In this document: piece after piece, positions 1 through 8,372 of the stretch | How positions within the stretch are numbered: the first letter of the stretch is position 1 | Layout: every line of letters starts with the position of its first letter | Assembly: GCF_014640335.1 (NCBI RefSeq) | Contig: NZ_BMGT01000002.1 | Coordinates: 496,001 to 560,000 of the forward strand | Length of the DNA stretch: 64,000 nt | Direction: 5' to 3' | Source of the DNA: Edaphobacter dinghuensis | GTDB lineage: Bacteria; Acidobacteriota; Terriglobia; Terriglobales; Acidobacteriaceae | Translations under genes and position numbers: made by a program | Notes under the pieces: generated by a model | Databases searched by the model: none | What the model saw: only the letters and a program-made list of their open reading frames with translations | What the model was told of the DNA's origin: nothing

Positions 1-91
1 CCAGAAATACGGCTAAAACGAACGCCAGGCTCAGCGAAGCCTGTCGCCACAACTTCGGGAAACATCTCCCACGATTCTGCATAGATTGCAT
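1..91 (-). CDS. N-terminal fragment of a secreted protein, cut by the window edge
   Basis: An ATG at 91 is preceded by TTTTGGAGGCAGT, a strong ribosome binding site, and opens a frame of 30 codons that runs off the left edge. The peptide has a basic start (MQSMQNRGRCFPKLWRQ) followed by a hydrophobic stretch (ASLSLAFVLAVFL), which is the shape of a signal peptide n- and h-region. A second in-frame ATG at 82 is possible. The mature protein is outside the window, so the function is unknown. In Acidobacteriota, large TonB-dependent receptors often start this way and have palindromic operators in front, which fits the region at 261-441, but this is only a guess. Confidence 0.55.
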   Translation of the reverse strand, partial: MQSMQNRGRCFPKLWRQASLSLAFVLAVFL

Positions 92-260
92 ACTGCCTCC
101 AAAAGAAACTTCCACTGCATCAATGCCCAACATCGGGCATACCTTTCAACCAGCGGATCCAGACCCGGATGCGTCTGTACCCACTCTCCGGCATGAATTC
201 GTATCCGCCGGCCATCGTCTGTCGGCTGTGCAGGTTGAAATCGCCGACACCGTCAACAGA

Positions 261-441
261 CTAAAACGATTCAGCATTACGTTGAATCGTTTACAGCACC
301 GCAATAACGACTGTCAATAGTTTTTTACGGCACTCAAACGATATTGGTCTTTCCCCCTAAATAATCGTTAAAACAAACCGATTTACGACATCGCTTTACT
401 CGATGCTCTAAAAATTAAATCGATAAACTAAAGCGTTTTAG
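261..441. promoter_or_regulatory. Divergent intergenic region (92-593) with a cluster of CG-centred palindromic boxes
   Basis: The 500-base gap between the left-edge secreted protein (minus) and the sugar operon (plus) holds no convincing gene. It is AT-richer than its surroundings and carries repeated 10-14 base boxes centred on CG: 261-274 (CTAAAACGATTCAG), 282-295 (TTGAATCGTTTACA), 335-344, 362-372, 375-385, 416-428 and 428-441 (CTAAAGCGTTTTAG). The first two are arms of a 10-base perfect inverted repeat (264-273 and 283-292). Short CG-centred palindromes of this form are typical of LacI-family operators; the regulator is not in the window. Which of the two divergent genes is controlled cannot be told from the sequence. 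Confidence 0.45.
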
Positions 442-593
442 CGACAATCTTGTTTACGTCTCTAGACTGCTCATTGTCAACAAAAAAATGGGGGCAAGGC
501 CGTCCATTACCCCTCTCTCCGGCCGCCGTGTAGTCTGATAAAGCGACTCGACGGAGCTGCTCCGCTGCGTCTCTCTCTGGACTAACGATTATC

Positions 594-1715
594 TTGACCG
601 CGCCGCCGAAAACCCATCCCGCCCCCCCTGACTCCCAGGCATTCCTGCATCGGGAGCCTTCGTCTGGTCCCAGAACCGGGCGTGAACGGGCCCTTGCTCT
701 CCTCTCCGGGAAACGGGTCCTGATCACCGGCGCTGGCGGCTGTATCGGCTCAGCGCTGGCAAAGGCCGTGGCACAGTCCGACGCACGCGAGCTGATTCTG
801 CTCGAAGCCTCCGAAGGAGCCCTTTATGACATTCATCAGTCCCTCGCTTACCTAAAAACGACGATGACGCGCTTCTCTATTCTCGCCAGCGTCGGCGATA
901 CAAGAGCAATCACCCGTCTGTTCGAGCGACACCAGCCTGACATCGTATTCCATGCGGCCGCCTTCAAACATGTGCCACTGATGGAAGACAACCCCTTTGC
1001 AGCCATCGTCAACAATGCGTTCGGCACTCACATCCTCGCAAAAACCGTAGTGAGATACGGCTGCGAGCAGCTGTTGATGGTTTCCACGGATAAGGCGGTT
1101 GCTCCGTCGAGCATTATGGGAGCCTCTAAGCGTATCGCCGAGCTCATTCTCCTTGCCCCTCGCACCTCTTCTGTTTGCATGAAGGCAATCAGGCTAGGCA
1201 ATGTGCTGGGTTCCTCCGGCAGCGTCGTTCCGCTCTTTGAGCGGCAGATCGCACAGGGAGGGCCGGTTACGGTATCGCACCCCGACGTACAGCGCTATTT
1301 CATGACAATCACGGATGCCGTAGACACTCTGCTGGACGCACTCTCTCCTGAAACTCAAGCAGGCATATCCGTGGCAGAGCTGGGAGAGCCCTATCGTATC
1401 CTCGATCTCGCACAGTTCCTGATCGGCAAGCAACAGATTCCGATCGTCTTCACCGAACTCCGTCCTGGAGACAAGATGGAAGAGTCCCTGATCTCATCGT
1501 CCGAGTCGTATCGAGATATCTCCAACTCTTCGCTTCGTGCGATCAGCAGCCCCACACTCTCGTCCGACAAGCTCTCCTGCTTCCTGGATGACCTGAGAGA
1601 AGCTATTCAACAAAATGACCTGCCATCCCTGTTGCAAACCGTACAGCGCATAGTGCCGGAATATAGTCCTAGCCTCTCCCTCCGCATGACCGCCGCCGCG
1701 ATGGTGAATGCATGA
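594..1715 (+). CDS. UDP-N-acetylglucosamine 4,6-dehydratase-like protein (PseB/LegB/CapD type)
   Basis: Extended short-chain dehydrogenase expected to dehydrate a UDP-N-acetylhexosamine to the 4-keto-6-deoxy sugar in the cytoplasm. The Rossmann motif TGAGGCIG sits at residues 45-52. The catalytic set is T165-D166-K167 followed by MGASK (175-179), where Met takes the place of the usual Tyr; that substitution is characteristic of the FlaA1/PseB group. At 373 residues it is the short soluble form, not the membrane-anchored long CapD. The start is TTG at 594 with no clear ribosome binding site, and the first 38 proline-rich residues precede the conserved fold, so the true start is uncertain. Its stop overlaps the next start by 4 bases (ATGA), so it heads a coupled operon. 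Confidence 0.8.
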   Translation: MTAPPKTHPAPPDSQAFLHREPSSGPRTGRERALALLSGKRVLITGAGGCIGSALAKAVAQSDARELILLEASEGALYDIHQSLAYLKTTMTRFSILASVGDTRAITRLFERHQPDIVFHAAAFKHVPLMEDNPFAAIVNNAFGTHILAKTVVRYGCEQLLMVSTDKAVAPSSIMGASKRIAELILLAPRTSSVCMKAIRLGNVLGSSGSVVPLFERQIAQGGPVTVSHPDVQRYFMTITDAVDTLLDALSPETQAGISVAELGEPYRILDLAQFLIGKQQIPIVFTELRPGDKMEESLISSSESYRDISNSSLRAISSPTLSSDKLSCFLDDLREAIQQNDLPSLLQTVQRIVPEYSPSLSLRMTAAAMVNA

Positions 1716-2866
1716 AGCGCACCATTGCCGTAGTCACCAGCTCGCGTGCAGACTATAGCCATCTCTACTGGCCACTGAAGGATCTCGCTGCGCATCCCGA
1801 CGTAGACCTGAAACTCATCGTCCTCGCCGCTCATCTCTCTCCCGCATTTGGCAATACCGTCCACGAGATCGAGCAGGACGGATTCGCTATCGCCTCGCGC
1901 ATCGAGTGCCTGCTCAACTCCGACACCGACACCGGAATGGCGAAGACCCTTGGGCTCGCCGTACTGGGATTGACCGATGTTCTCGCACAGATGCGTCCCG
2001 ACCTTCTGCTGTTGATCGCAGATCGTTACGAGATGCTGGCCCCTGCCAATGTAGCTCTCACCTTGCGCATTCCAGTAGCGCATATTGAAGGCGGAGAGAT
2101 CAGCGAAGGCGCCATCGACGATGCCGTCCGCAATGCTCTCACCAAGATGGCGCACATTCACTTCACCTCTACCGATGCCGCTCGTAACCGCGTTATCAGC
2201 ATGGGCGAAGAGCCGTGGCGAGTGACCCGCGCAGGAGCGCCCTCCCTCGATCACATCAGCCGCAGCCAATTGCTGACGCGGTCTCAGTTGGAACAGGCGT
2301 TGAAGATCGATCTGAAACAAGCTCCAACCGTAGTCGCCTATCATCCCGTCACACTTTTGCAGAACACTACCGAAGAGGCGGATGCACTCTTCGCCGCGCT
2401 TGCACAGATCAAAGGCCAGATCATCTTCTGCTATCCCAACGCAGACGCCGGCAGCCACAGCCTGATGCAGCGCACGCATGAATTTATCCGGCAGCACAGC
2501 GACGCTCACGTCTTTGTAAACCTCGGTGCCGTAACTTATTGGAGCCTTCTGAAACAAGCTGGCCTGCTTCTCGGCAACTCCAGCAGCGGCATTATGGAGG
2601 CGGCGTCGTTCGCCTTGCCCGTGGTCAATGTCGGCCTTCGCCAATACGGACGCGAACGTGCACCCAACGTTCTCGACGCCAATCCCGATGTCAATTCCAT
2701 CCTTGAGAAGGTCGCGACTGCTCAAAGCACAGCCTTCCGCAAATCGCTCAGCGGCATGACGAACCCGTACGGCGACGGCCACGCCGCCGAGCGAATTGTG
2801 CATGTTCTCACCACCGTTCCCCTCGAGGGTTTGCTGCGTAAGCGAGCCACTTCCATCCAATCATGA
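1712..2866 (+). CDS. Hydrolysing UDP-sugar 2-epimerase (NeuC/LegG type)
   Basis: GT-B-fold enzyme that hydrolyses a UDP-2-acetamido sugar with inversion at C2, releasing the free ManNAc-type sugar used to build sialic, legionaminic or related nonulosonic acids. Family signatures are the SSRADY start (TSSRADYSHL), IADRYEMLAPA, AHIEGGE with SEGAIDDAVRNALTKM, and the C-terminal GNSSSGIMEAAS nucleotide-binding motif. The length of 384 residues is normal for the family. It overlaps the genes on both sides by 4 bases. Placed between a 4,6-dehydratase and an aminotransferase, it more likely acts on a 2,4-diamino-6-deoxy sugar (LegG role) than on plain UDP-GlcNAc; this is inference from context. Confidence 0.85.
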   Translation: MKRTIAVVTSSRADYSHLYWPLKDLAAHPDVDLKLIVLAAHLSPAFGNTVHEIEQDGFAIASRIECLLNSDTDTGMAKTLGLAVLGLTDVLAQMRPDLLLLIADRYEMLAPANVALTLRIPVAHIEGGEISEGAIDDAVRNALTKMAHIHFTSTDAARNRVISMGEEPWRVTRAGAPSLDHISRSQLLTRSQLEQALKIDLKQAPTVVAYHPVTLLQNTTEEADALFAALAQIKGQIIFCYPNADAGSHSLMQRTHEFIRQHSDAHVFVNLGAVTYWSLLKQAGLLLGNSSSGIMEAASFALPVVNVGLRQYGRERAPNVLDANPDVNSILEKVATAQSTAFRKSLSGMTNPYGDGHAAERIVHVLTTVPLEGLLRKRATSIQS

Positions 2867-3987
2867 CCATCCCCCTCTCCTCGCCTGATATCACCGAGGC
2901 CGAAATCGAAGCCGTCACCGCTGTTCTGCGCACCTCGCGGCTCAGCCTCGGGCCACAGATGGAAGCCTTTGAAGATGCGATCGCAGAGTACATCGACACT
3001 CCCCACGCCATCGCCGTTAGCTCAGGGACGGCGGGGTTACATCTCTGCATCAAAGCACTCGGCATCGGCGAGGGCGATGAGGTTATCGTTCCCTCTTTCA
3101 CCTTCATCGCCGCTGCCAACGCCCTTCGCTACGAACGGGCTCTACCTGTCTTTGTCGATATCGATGCCGATTCGCTGAATATGTCTCCCGCCAGCATCGA
3201 GCAGGCGATCACACCAAAGACTCGCGCCATTCTCGTCGTACACACCTTCGGGCGCCCTGCGGAGATGGCAGCCATCATGGACATCGCCAACCGACATCAT
3301 CTCTTCGTCATTGAAGATGCATGCGAAGCCATCGGCGCAACCTATCAAGGACGCAAGGCGGGTTCGTTCGGCGACGCAGCGGTCTTCGCCTTCTACCCCA
3401 ACAAGCAAATCACTACTGGAGAAGGCGGTATGGTCGTCACCCGGCGCCCGGAGTTGGCAGCGCAGATCCGCGCACTCCGCAACCAGGGCCGCTACGACAG
3501 CGCAGACTGGTTGCAACACGCCGAACTCGGCTACAACTATCGCCTCTCCGAGATCAACTGCGCTCTCGGCTTTGCGCAGTTGAAGCGCATCGAGCCCATT
3601 CTGCAGCAGCGCGAAAAAGTAGCTCGCCGATACCAGCAAGCCCTCGCAGACATCAACGAACTCGTCCTCCCTTCAACAGAGATTCCAGGTATACGGATCA
3701 GTTGGTTCGTCTACGTCGTCCGACTCAACTCTGATTACACAGAAATAGACCGCGATAGCATCGTCACCACACTAACGGGCGCAGGCATCGGCTGCGCACG
3801 ATACTTTGCGCCCATCCACCTGCAACCGAGCTATGCCGCATGGCGCAACTCTGCTGTACTTCCTGTAACCGAGGCACAGGCCAGCCGCACGATTGCTCTG
3901 CCCTTCTTCAATCGCATCACCGAAGAAGACATAGCGCAGGTTGGCAACGCTCTACGCACAGCTCTGCTTCAGATACAAAATAGATAG
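2863..3987 (+). CDS. DegT/DnrJ/EryC1/StrS family sugar aminotransferase
   Basis: PLP-dependent enzyme that transfers an amino group to a nucleotide-linked keto sugar. Visible family features: SSGTAGLHLCIKALGIGEGDEVIVPS near residue 52, the IEDACEAIGATYQG aspartate that holds the PLP ring nitrogen, and FYPNKQITTGEGG with the Schiff-base lysine. The length of 374 is typical. It follows the epimerase with a 4-base overlap, and the natural substrate is the 4-keto sugar made by the dehydratase two genes upstream. Closest functional models are LegC, PglE and perosamine synthase; the sequence alone does not separate them. Confidence 0.85.
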   Translation: MTIPLSSPDITEAEIEAVTAVLRTSRLSLGPQMEAFEDAIAEYIDTPHAIAVSSGTAGLHLCIKALGIGEGDEVIVPSFTFIAAANALRYERALPVFVDIDADSLNMSPASIEQAITPKTRAILVVHTFGRPAEMAAIMDIANRHHLFVIEDACEAIGATYQGRKAGSFGDAAVFAFYPNKQITTGEGGMVVTRRPELAAQIRALRNQGRYDSADWLQHAELGYNYRLSEINCALGFAQLKRIEPILQQREKVARRYQQALADINELVLPSTEIPGIRISWFVYVVRLNSDYTEIDRDSIVTTLTGAGIGCARYFAPIHLQPSYAAWRNSAVLPVTEAQASRTIALPFFNRITEEDIAQVGNALRTALLQIQNR

Positions 3988-3992
3988 ACCCC

Positions 3993-5402
3993 ATGAGCGA
4001 TTTAGTCCTTCAACCTGCCGTCGATCTGCTGGCAATGATCTCTGCCCGCAAGCTCTCTCCGCTCGAACTTGCCGAAGAACATATTCTTCAGATCAAGCGG
4101 TTGAACCTGCAACTCAACGCCATCATCGACTTCGACGAGCAGCGCGTTCGCTCTCAGGCTATCGCTCTCGAAAAAAGCTCAGCTCCTCGCGGCCCTTTGC
4201 ATGGGCTCCCGATGACCATCAAGGCCTCCATCGCTGTAGCCGACCACCGCTGCGAAACCGGAAGCCTCTTCAACAAGGGGCATCTTCCTAAGGAAGATGC
4301 CGTCATCGTCGAACGCAGCAGACAAGCAGGCGCGATCATTCTCGGGACGACGAACTGTCCCGAGTTCCTAATGGCCTACGAGACAGATAACCTCCTCTAC
4401 GGTCGCACCTCAAATCCGTGGGATCTTACGCGCACCGCAGGAGGCTCCAGCGGCGGCGAATCGGCAGCTATCGCAGCGGGCCTCTCTACCAGCGGCTTTG
4501 GCAGCGACGGCGGAGGCTCCGTACGCGAGCCTGCACACTTCACCGGCATCTGCGCGCTCAAGCCAACCCCCGGCAGAATCCCCGCAATCGGCCATCTTCC
4601 ACCGTGCGTCGGACCGTTCTCACTGCTCGGAGCCATCGGCCCTATGGCACGCACCATTGCCGACGTATCGCTTCTCTTCAATGTCCTCTCCGGCCACACC
4701 GATAGCGACCCCACCGGTGCTCCTGTGCCACTCCAGCACTACACCACAGAAGAACTGCGGCAAATTCCGATAGGTTTCTTTGAAGACGACGGAATCGCGC
4801 CCGTAACTCCCGAGACACGTCAAGCCGTACAGGACGCAGTCCGTTCCCTGCGCAACCAGGGTTTCCATATCGAACCGCTCCGCCCCCGCGCACTCGAACA
4901 AGCACGCAAGCTCTGGTGGAAATATTTTGTGCGTTGTGGAGCCATGTTGCTCAATCCCATCTTTGCTGGCAAAGAATCTCGGCTCAGCCCAACCTTTCAG
5001 GACTTCCTCGCTATCGCCCGCCAGGACCCGCCGCTCGCGGGAGATGAGCTACTTTTTGCATGGGCAGAGTGCGATGTCATTAGGGCGGCGTTGCTCGAAG
5101 AGATGCGCGAATTCCCCATCCTGCTTATGCCGGTATGTTCTGTCCCTGCATTCCGTCACGGTGAACGGGAATGGAAGATCGACGGCCAGCAGGTCGCCTA
5201 TCTCGATGCGATGCGCTACACCCAATGGTTCAACCTGCTCGGCGCACCCGCAGCCGTTGTGCCGGTAGGACGTTCCTCGGAAGGTCTACCCATCGGCATT
5301 CAGATCACTGGCCGACCGTATCAGGATGAAGTCGTGCTCGGCATCGCCGCAGCGATCGAACACGACTTCGGATATCAGCCACCACCGATGGCACGCTCTT
5401 AA
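3993..5402 (+). CDS. Amidase signature family hydrolase
   Basis: Ser-cisSer-Lys amidase that hydrolyses or transfers an amide. The triad is readable: K77 in PMTIKAS, cis-Ser152 in AGGSSGGES and the nucleophile S176 in SDGGGSVREP, with the family spacing of 24 residues between the two serines. The 469-residue length is normal. It starts 5 bases after the aminotransferase stop, so it is the last gene of the sugar operon. An amidase is not a standard member of nonulosonate or diamino-sugar pathways; it may edit an N-acyl group or simply be a passenger. Its stop overlaps the convergent rpsA stop by 4 bases. GatA is unlikely because no gatB or gatC neighbours are present. Confidence 0.85.
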   Translation: MSDLVLQPAVDLLAMISARKLSPLELAEEHILQIKRLNLQLNAIIDFDEQRVRSQAIALEKSSAPRGPLHGLPMTIKASIAVADHRCETGSLFNKGHLPKEDAVIVERSRQAGAIILGTTNCPEFLMAYETDNLLYGRTSNPWDLTRTAGGSSGGESAAIAAGLSTSGFGSDGGGSVREPAHFTGICALKPTPGRIPAIGHLPPCVGPFSLLGAIGPMARTIADVSLLFNVLSGHTDSDPTGAPVPLQHYTTEELRQIPIGFFEDDGIAPVTPETRQAVQDAVRSLRNQGFHIEPLRPRALEQARKLWWKYFVRCGAMLLNPIFAGKESRLSPTFQDFLAIARQDPPLAGDELLFAWAECDVIRAALLEEMREFPILLMPVCSVPAFRHGEREWKIDGQQVAYLDAMRYTQWFNLLGAPAAVVPVGRSSEGLPIGIQITGRPYQDEVVLGIAAAIEHDFGYQPPPMARS

Positions 5403-7081
5403 ACGAGCTGCACCTCAATCGTCTTTGCATCCTGATCCAGCTTCGTAATCTTGAAGCTACGAATCTGCCCTGCGCGAATCTCATCCGTCTTGACTGTGCT
5501 CGCAGACCCACTCTTCCAGCGTTCCTTCAACATCGAGCTGAAGGCTGAAAGATCCACCTGTCCTGCAGCCGCAGGCTGCTCTTCCTTTGCCGCAGTCGCA
5601 ACTATTCTGCACTTGCTGCGAATCCCTTCGCCCAGTTCTACCATTGCATTGTCGCCGGAAACCTCAATCAGTCGTCCCGTCACGACATCGCCTTGCTTAT
5701 GCTCGGCGATGTACTCATCGAGACCAGTCGGAACAAGCTGCTTCATGCTCAGCTTGATCTGACGTTTCTCCTTGTCGATATCGAGCACCTTAGCCTTCAC
5801 CACCTGGCCCACGCGCAGCACATCCTGCGGACGCTCCACACGCTTCTCCGCGCTGATCTCGCTGACATGAATCATGCCCTCGACGCCCTCAGCAAGTTGT
5901 ACAAACGTGCCAAACTTGGTGAGGCTGACGACCGGCCCTTCCACTGTCGAGCCAACCGCAAACTTCTCCTGCGCCTCTGCCCACGGATCGCCCAGCGTCT
6001 GCTTCAGCCCCAGCGACATGCGCCGCTCCGCCACGTTGATGCCAAGGATCATCACCTCTACGGTCTCCCCCGGCTTCAGCATGTCGCTGGGCTTGTGAAC
6101 CTTCTTCGCCCACGACATCTCGGAAAGGTGAACCATCCCCTCAACCCCCGTCTCCAGTTCGACAAACGCGCCAAAGTCGGTCGCGCGAGTCACCACTCCA
6201 CGAACCCGCTCGCCCGCCCTGTACTTCCCTTCCACCGCGTCCCACGGATGCGGCAAAAGCTGCTTCATCCCCAGGGAAATCTTCTTGGTCGCTGCATCAA
6301 TCTTCAGCACCTTCACTTCAACCTGCTGCCCGGCGGAAAGCACGTCGGCCGGCTTGTTCACACGCCCCCACGCGATATCACTGATGTGCAGTAGCCCATC
6401 CACACCGCCGATATCGACAAACGCGCCGTAGTCCGCAAGGCTGCGCACCGTTCCCAGAGCGGTGTCGCCTTCCTTGATCTCGGCAAACCGCCGCTCCTTC
6501 GTCGAGCGCTCTTCCTCTTCAGCAACCGAGCGATGATCGACCACAACATCTTCCTCAGCCACATCCAGTTTGATGATCCGGCAGGTAATCTCCTGTCCTA
6601 CCAACTTTTCCATCTCGCCAGCGTCACGTGCGCCGCTACGCGATCCCGGCATAAACGCCCGCGAGCCCACATCCACAGTCAGTCCACCCTTAACAACACC
6701 GGTCACCGTGCCTACGATGATCGCCTTTTCGGCAAAGGCCTTCTCCAGCGAAGTCCAGTCCTTCGGACGCTCCACTCTCTGCCGCGAAAGCTCGTAGTAA
6801 CCCTCCTCATTGCGCCCCTTCACTGTCACCAGCAGCTTCGTGCCTACTTCTACCGTCTCATTGGCGTTCTGAAACAAGGTCAGCGGAAGAATGCCTTCGG
6901 TCTTAAAGCCAATATCGACAAACACCGACTCAGCCGAGACAGCGATCACCGTCCCTTCAAGCTGCCTGCCATCCTCGCCCACGCGGTGCGAGTGGCTCTG
7001 CTCATACTGCGAAAGGATCTTGTCGAAGGATTCGTTGTTTTCGAAGGTTGATTCTGCTGCCGAAACGTCTGGATTGGACAT
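5399..7081 (-). CDS. rpsA: 30S ribosomal protein S1
   Basis: RNA-binding protein that brings mRNA to the small ribosomal subunit. Six S1 (OB-fold) repeats can be counted from their GTV...VDIG-type starts: GTVIAVSAESVFVDIG, GTVTGVVKGGLTVDVG, GTVRSLADYGAFVDIG, GVVTRATDFGAFVELE, GPVVSLTKFGTFVQLA and a degenerate last GRLIEVSGDNAMVELG. The strongest repeats (3 to 5) carry GLLHISDI or GMxHxSE motifs. At 560 residues it matches full-length S1. The C-terminal tail after repeat 6 is rich in Lys/Ser and ends in FKITKLDQDAKTIEVQLV. A GAGG at about 12 bases upstream is the only ribosome binding site visible, as is common for rpsA. Confidence 0.95.
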   Translation of the reverse strand: MSNPDVSAAESTFENNESFDKILSQYEQSHSHRVGEDGRQLEGTVIAVSAESVFVDIGFKTEGILPLTLFQNANETVEVGTKLLVTVKGRNEEGYYELSRQRVERPKDWTSLEKAFAEKAIIVGTVTGVVKGGLTVDVGSRAFMPGSRSGARDAGEMEKLVGQEITCRIIKLDVAEEDVVVDHRSVAEEEERSTKERRFAEIKEGDTALGTVRSLADYGAFVDIGGVDGLLHISDIAWGRVNKPADVLSAGQQVEVKVLKIDAATKKISLGMKQLLPHPWDAVEGKYRAGERVRGVVTRATDFGAFVELETGVEGMVHLSEMSWAKKVHKPSDMLKPGETVEVMILGINVAERRMSLGLKQTLGDPWAEAQEKFAVGSTVEGPVVSLTKFGTFVQLAEGVEGMIHVSEISAEKRVERPQDVLRVGQVVKAKVLDIDKEKRQIKLSMKQLVPTGLDEYIAEHKQGDVVTGRLIEVSGDNAMVELGEGIRSKCRIVATAAKEEQPAAAGQVDLSAFSSMLKERWKSGSASTVKTDEIRAGQIRSFKITKLDQDAKTIEVQLV

Positions 7082-7155
7082 GAAAAGTTACAGCCTCGCT
7101 ATCACCGTGATTGCGGCTAGAATACCATCGCGTCCGCTTATCGCGCGGCGATGGC

Positions 7156-7788
7156 TCATTCCGTAGAAGGCTTGGTAACCACCGGAGCATCTGTGGGCGG
7201 CATCCCGAACAAGCGTCGCAACGGCCGCTGAATCGCACGTAAAAGCGCCCGCGCAGCCAACACCGCAGCCACCAGTAAGGCCACCGCGATCGAAGCAGCC
7301 ACAATCGGATGGTGCGTAGCAAACCACGTCAGTCCTACCGCAACAACGTCTTCCGTACTGCTCAGCGCAATATTCGACACCGGCTCAGGGCTCGGCGTCA
7401 CCACCGCCCGTAGCGCTGTCTTCGAACTATGCGTAGCCAGCGCAATCGCCGCTCCTACTCCAGTGGCGATGATCTGCATCTGCGGTGAAAGCTGCGCGCT
7501 CGCATGGTAAGCGACCAGGGCTGCAATCGGCACACGAACAGCAGTGTGCAGCACGTTCCAGAAGACATCGAACCCCGGAATCTTGTCAGCCACAAACTCA
7601 ACCGCGAACATGATCGCGCATACAACAATCACCCACGTATGCCCCAGCGAGTCCAATCCCGCAGGCAGCGCAACCCAGTGCGTCCGTGCCAATATTCCCA
7701 GGGTCAATACCGTGGCATAGATATTCAAACCCGCCGCAAAGCTGGCAGCAATTACGAGCGCGGTAATATTGGCAGGCGAGAAGTCCAT
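7156..7788 (-). CDS. DUF4126 integral membrane protein
   Basis: Predicted inner-membrane protein of about 210 residues with a hydrophobic pattern suggesting four to five helices. The family look is given by AASFAAGLNIYATVLTLGILAR near the start, DKIPGFDVFWN in the middle and the Gly/Ala-rich ATGVGAAIALATHSSKTALRA segment. The frame can open at a GTG two codons upstream (7794), but the ATG at 7788 (MDFSPANI) is equally good and is used here. The function of DUF4126 proteins is not known. It lies 74 bases upstream of rpsA on the same strand. Confidence 0.8.
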   Translation of the reverse strand: MDFSPANITALVIAASFAAGLNIYATVLTLGILARTHWVALPAGLDSLGHTWVIVVCAIMFAVEFVADKIPGFDVFWNVLHTAVRVPIAALVAYHASAQLSPQMQIIATGVGAAIALATHSSKTALRAVVTPSPEPVSNIALSSTEDVVAVGLTWFATHHPIVAASIAVALLVAAVLAARALLRAIQRPLRRLFGMPPTDAPVVTKPSTE

Positions 7789-7885
7789 GTGCACGGAATT
7801 CTATACCCCATCCAATAACATCCGTCGCACAGGTATATATTGACCAGCAAAGCTCGATACCATCGGAACAGGAGACGCTCACGTA

Positions 7886-8350
7886 ATGAAAGGCCATCCA
7901 ACCCTGGACGAGCGAGCCAGTCACTGCTTCGGCTGCGGTCCGGCCAATCCTCAGGGGCTCCACCTCAGCTTCGAGATCGACACTACCCATCCCGAAGCTC
8001 CCACTGCGACCGCGCATATTCAATTGACGCAACTATACGAAGGCCCACCTGGCTACATCCATGGAGGCATCGTAGCCACACTGCTCGACGAGTCCATGAG
8101 CAAACTCAACCGCCCGCTCAGCGTTCTTGCTATGACCCGCCACATGGAGGTCGATTACCTACGCCCCGCACCGCTTCACCAGCCGTTGACACTCATCAGT
8201 CGCCACCTGCGCCGCGAAGGACGCAAACTCTTCCATCAAGCAGAACTACTGGATTCCGAAGGAGCCGTCCTCGCTCGCGGTAAAGGCCTCTTCGTCGTCA
8301 TCGACGAGAAGCTGCTCGCCCGCACCGGCCTCACCCAACCTCAGATCTAA
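7886..8350 (+). CDS. PaaI-type hotdog-fold acyl-CoA thioesterase
   Basis: Small hotdog-fold protein expected to hydrolyse an acyl-CoA thioester. The catalytic helix motif HGGIVATLLDESM is intact, with the Asp/Glu used for hydrolysis. The N-terminus has CFGCGPANPQGLHL, a motif common in this subgroup, and the C-terminal strand ends in ARGKGLFVVI. Length is 154 residues, normal. AGGAG lies about 12 bases before the ATG. It is divergent from the DUF4126 gene and convergent with the glycosyltransferase that follows, so it appears to be a single-gene unit. The substrate cannot be named. Confidence 0.8.
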   Translation: MKGHPTLDERASHCFGCGPANPQGLHLSFEIDTTHPEAPTATAHIQLTQLYEGPPGYIHGGIVATLLDESMSKLNRPLSVLAMTRHMEVDYLRPAPLHQPLTLISRHLRREGRKLFHQAELLDSEGAVLARGKGLFVVIDEKLLARTGLTQPQI

Positions 8351-8372
8351 ATCTCAGGACGAAGTACAAACC

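Noticed and set aside
123-320. 65-codon plus-strand frame in the left intergenic region
   Set aside because: No ribosome binding site, covers the palindromic boxes, and no protein-like features.
1607-2860. Long minus-strand open frame opposite the 2-epimerase gene
   Set aside because: It lies fully antisense to a gene with clear family motifs, and its translation has no recognisable domains; high GC content creates such long shadow frames.
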